From: Zwartia vadi | GTDB lineage: Bacteria; Pseudomonadota; Gammaproteobacteria; Burkholderiales; Burkholderiaceae_B | DNA: 56,661 nucleotides | Direction of reading: 5' to 3' | Assembly (NCBI RefSeq): GCF_030410375.1 | Contig: NZ_JAUHHE010000018.1 | Span: forward strand, 1-56,661 | Part shown: piece by piece, positions 55,405-56,661 of the stretch | How positions within the stretch are numbered: position 1 is the first letter of the stretch | Layout: the number at the start of each line of letters is the position of its first letter | Made by a program: the position numbers and the translations under genes | The notes under the pieces: generated by a model | Told to the model about the DNA's origin: nothing | The model's input: only the letters and a program-made list of their open reading frames with translations | Database searches by the model: none

Positions 55405-55630
55405 GCTCAGAACAACGTCTGTTCGAGAGTGGCAGTGTTCGCCCCTATTTGTTGCTCTCGACCTCTTGAGTGTCGGCATTGGGTCGATAACCGACGGCTG
55501 GCAAAGGCTAAGATCGAAAATTAGCTAAGTCGATTCTAATACCCGGCAAAAACTGGGATTGCAATCGCTAGACTAAATCCAACCGTAGCACCACATTCCT
55601 GTGCCGAGCTGACCAACAATGCGTTCGAGG
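55405..55630. other. convergent gap, no gene seen
   Basis: Lies between the 3' ends of two convergent genes. Contains short imperfect inverted repeats but no clear terminator and no recognised gene. Confidence 0.4.
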
Positions 55631-56534
55631 TCATCTTGCATCTTCACGCCAAAATTGCCGGTGACTATGAATTGTTGCTGCGATTTCTCGGCGGACGTAC
55701 TTCACGCCAGTGCCGTTGGTGAACACAGAACCTGGCGATCGCCACCGAACGATAGCTGGCCAAAGCGTCGGTGTGTAGTGCAGAGCCTGAGGGTGGATAA
55801 GAGTATCGTCTCCGGCGGAAAGAGCCTCCTCCAGCGTAACAGCACGGTAGCGTGTGTACTCGCCTTCAGCTCTGTCACGGATCGCAACGTGAAACCTATG
55901 ACGCGCGGGCAAGCGCATTGTCGCGACAATATCGTACTGGGTGAAAAGTTCCGAAGAATGTGCTGCATCATGTAAATAGACGTTGGCGAAGCAGTTGAGG
56001 AGTTGATGCTGATTGAAGGCTCGAACGTCGTTCTCTCTCTTTGTTTCCGCCCACCCCTGATTATGTTCGATACTGTATACGTCACTGTCATATGCAACAC
56101 AGAGTATCTTCGGAGTAAGCGGCAGAAGCGCTAAGGCACCTGACGATTGCATGCCAAATGATTGGCCTGTAGCTCTCCTGTCCTCCAAATACCATCGGTT
56201 CGTTAAGACTGCCGGGTCGTCTGAAGTGACGAATGGCAGGTTGGTTCGATTGCGCACTAGGCAAATCTTCAGTCCGTCGATAGCCTCCATCTCGTCGGCA
56301 AAGACTCGCATAGCGGTTTGAACTGCTTGGCTGAAGTCGAGTGTGAAAGCTTCCGAGCTTATCTGAGCTAGATTTTGAAGCTCTGCTGCCATCACTACCG
56401 AGCGACGCGATGCAGCCTCAGTCCGGAGATGCTGAAATAGCCAAAACCTACGGAGCAACGTCTTGTGATCTTCTTGAAACGAATAACCTGGGGTACGAAT
56501 TGAACGAATCGCTGCACCGTACGCACTTTCCAAT
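55631..56534 (-). pseudogene. DUF4238 protein, 5' end cut by IS66
   Basis: About 300 native codons. The motif VRNRTNLPFVTSDDPAVL and the later MQSSGALALLPLTPKILCVAY fit DUF4238. The first 22 codons of the open frame (start 56602) come from the IS66 left end at 56535, so the original N-terminus is lost; the missing part may be short. DUF4238 proteins have no established activity and often appear in accessory islands. It converges on the anticodon-nuclease-like gene. Confidence 0.6.
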
Positions 56535-56661
56535 GTAAGCGTCTGGCGAACACATGTTGCCCCTGAGTCGGGGTTAAGTGAACATGTCTCCACTAAAAAC
56601 AAGTGGAGAAGTGTTCACGATGGATCAGGCAGCCCCAATCCGATTGCGTACAAGACAACGC
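56535..56661 (+). mobile_element. IS66-family element, left end only
   Basis: Starts with GTAAGCGTCTGGCGAACACA, matching the reverse complement of the right end at 109-126 and beyond (25 of 27 bases). A 41-base hairpin (56578-56618; arms GTGAACA..TCTCCACT and AGTGGAGA..TGTTCAC, loop of 7) lies just before the first gene. The element continues past the window edge in the same orientation as the one at the start of the window. Confidence 0.75.
56620..56661 (+). CDS. tnpA: IS66 OrfA/TnpA, N-terminal start (cut by window edge)
   Basis: Fourteen codons from ATG at 56620 (MDQAAPIRLRTRQR) running off the window. GTGGAGAA lies before the ATG. Position right after an IS66 left end and the basic N-terminus fit TnpA, the HTH protein that opens IS66 elements. 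Confidence 0.5.
   Translation, partial: MDQAAPIRLRTRQR

Noticed and set aside
1..56661. Whole window as a composite IS66 transposon or integrative element
   Set aside because: Only the ends of two IS66 copies are seen, without target duplications, and there is no integrase, relaxase or conjugation gene. Kept as an observation, not as a feature.

Overview
This window reads as accessory DNA from a betaproteobacterium, most likely Burkholderiales and perhaps Alcaligenaceae. That guess rests on gene families and layout: a bioAFDB operon, a MesX/MesD-type methionine synthase locus, DUF2933/DUF411 copper genes and IS21/IS66/IS5 elements. No rRNA, tRNA or CRISPR array was seen. The genus is not determinable from this sequence alone.

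Layout. The window begins in the 3' end of an IS66-family element (1-126) and ends in the 5' end of a closely similar one in the same orientation (from 56535). 0.4-3.9 kb: copper-response genes with two CopR-like boxes, then a relic of a copper ATPase. 3.9-10 kb: a DUF3141 pseudogene, an IS21 element, a truncated nuclease-like gene and an IS3 element. 10.0-15.3 kb: a DNA-binding protein gene whose last 437 bp are duplicated on the far side of an ietAS defence pair (AAA ATPase plus subtilase). 15.4-20.1 kb: the biotin operon. 20.3-26.5 kb: envelope genes (lipoprotein, Tai-like protein, two outer-membrane proteins, DUF1254/1214 protein), an SDR oxidoreductase and a regulator. 26.5-35.1 kb: decayed genes, an autotransporter split by an IS5-family element, an XRE regulator, a GGDEF protein cut inside its signature motif, and an IS30 element. 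35.5-39.3 kb: MetR-like regulator, FMN reductase, MesX and MesD. 39.4-42.1 kb: a cation-transporter relic, a DsbA-like thioredoxin and a DDE transposase. 42.2-48.8 kb: a tightly coupled six-gene operon. 48.9-56.5 kb: a decayed type I restriction remnant, a GIY-YIG pseudogene, DUF6573, DUF932 with a structured leader, a PrrC/RloC-like anticodon nuclease candidate and a truncated DUF4238 gene.

The most interesting part is the 42.2-48.8 kb operon: ribbon-helix-helix protein, D12-class adenine methyltransferase, Eco57I-class adenine methyltransferase, an unrecognised 197-residue protein, a McrB-like AAA+ motor without an N-terminal DNA-reading domain, and a McrC-like nuclease. Five of the six genes overlap the next or lie 3 bp from it. 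I read it as a McrBC-driven restriction-modification system using adenine methylation, with the unknown protein perhaps serving as the detached DNA-recognition subunit. Together with ietAS, the type I remnant and the PrrC/RloC-like gene, the window is a defence-rich, insertion-sequence-scarred accessory region. No integrase or conjugation gene is present, so its mode of mobility is not shown here.
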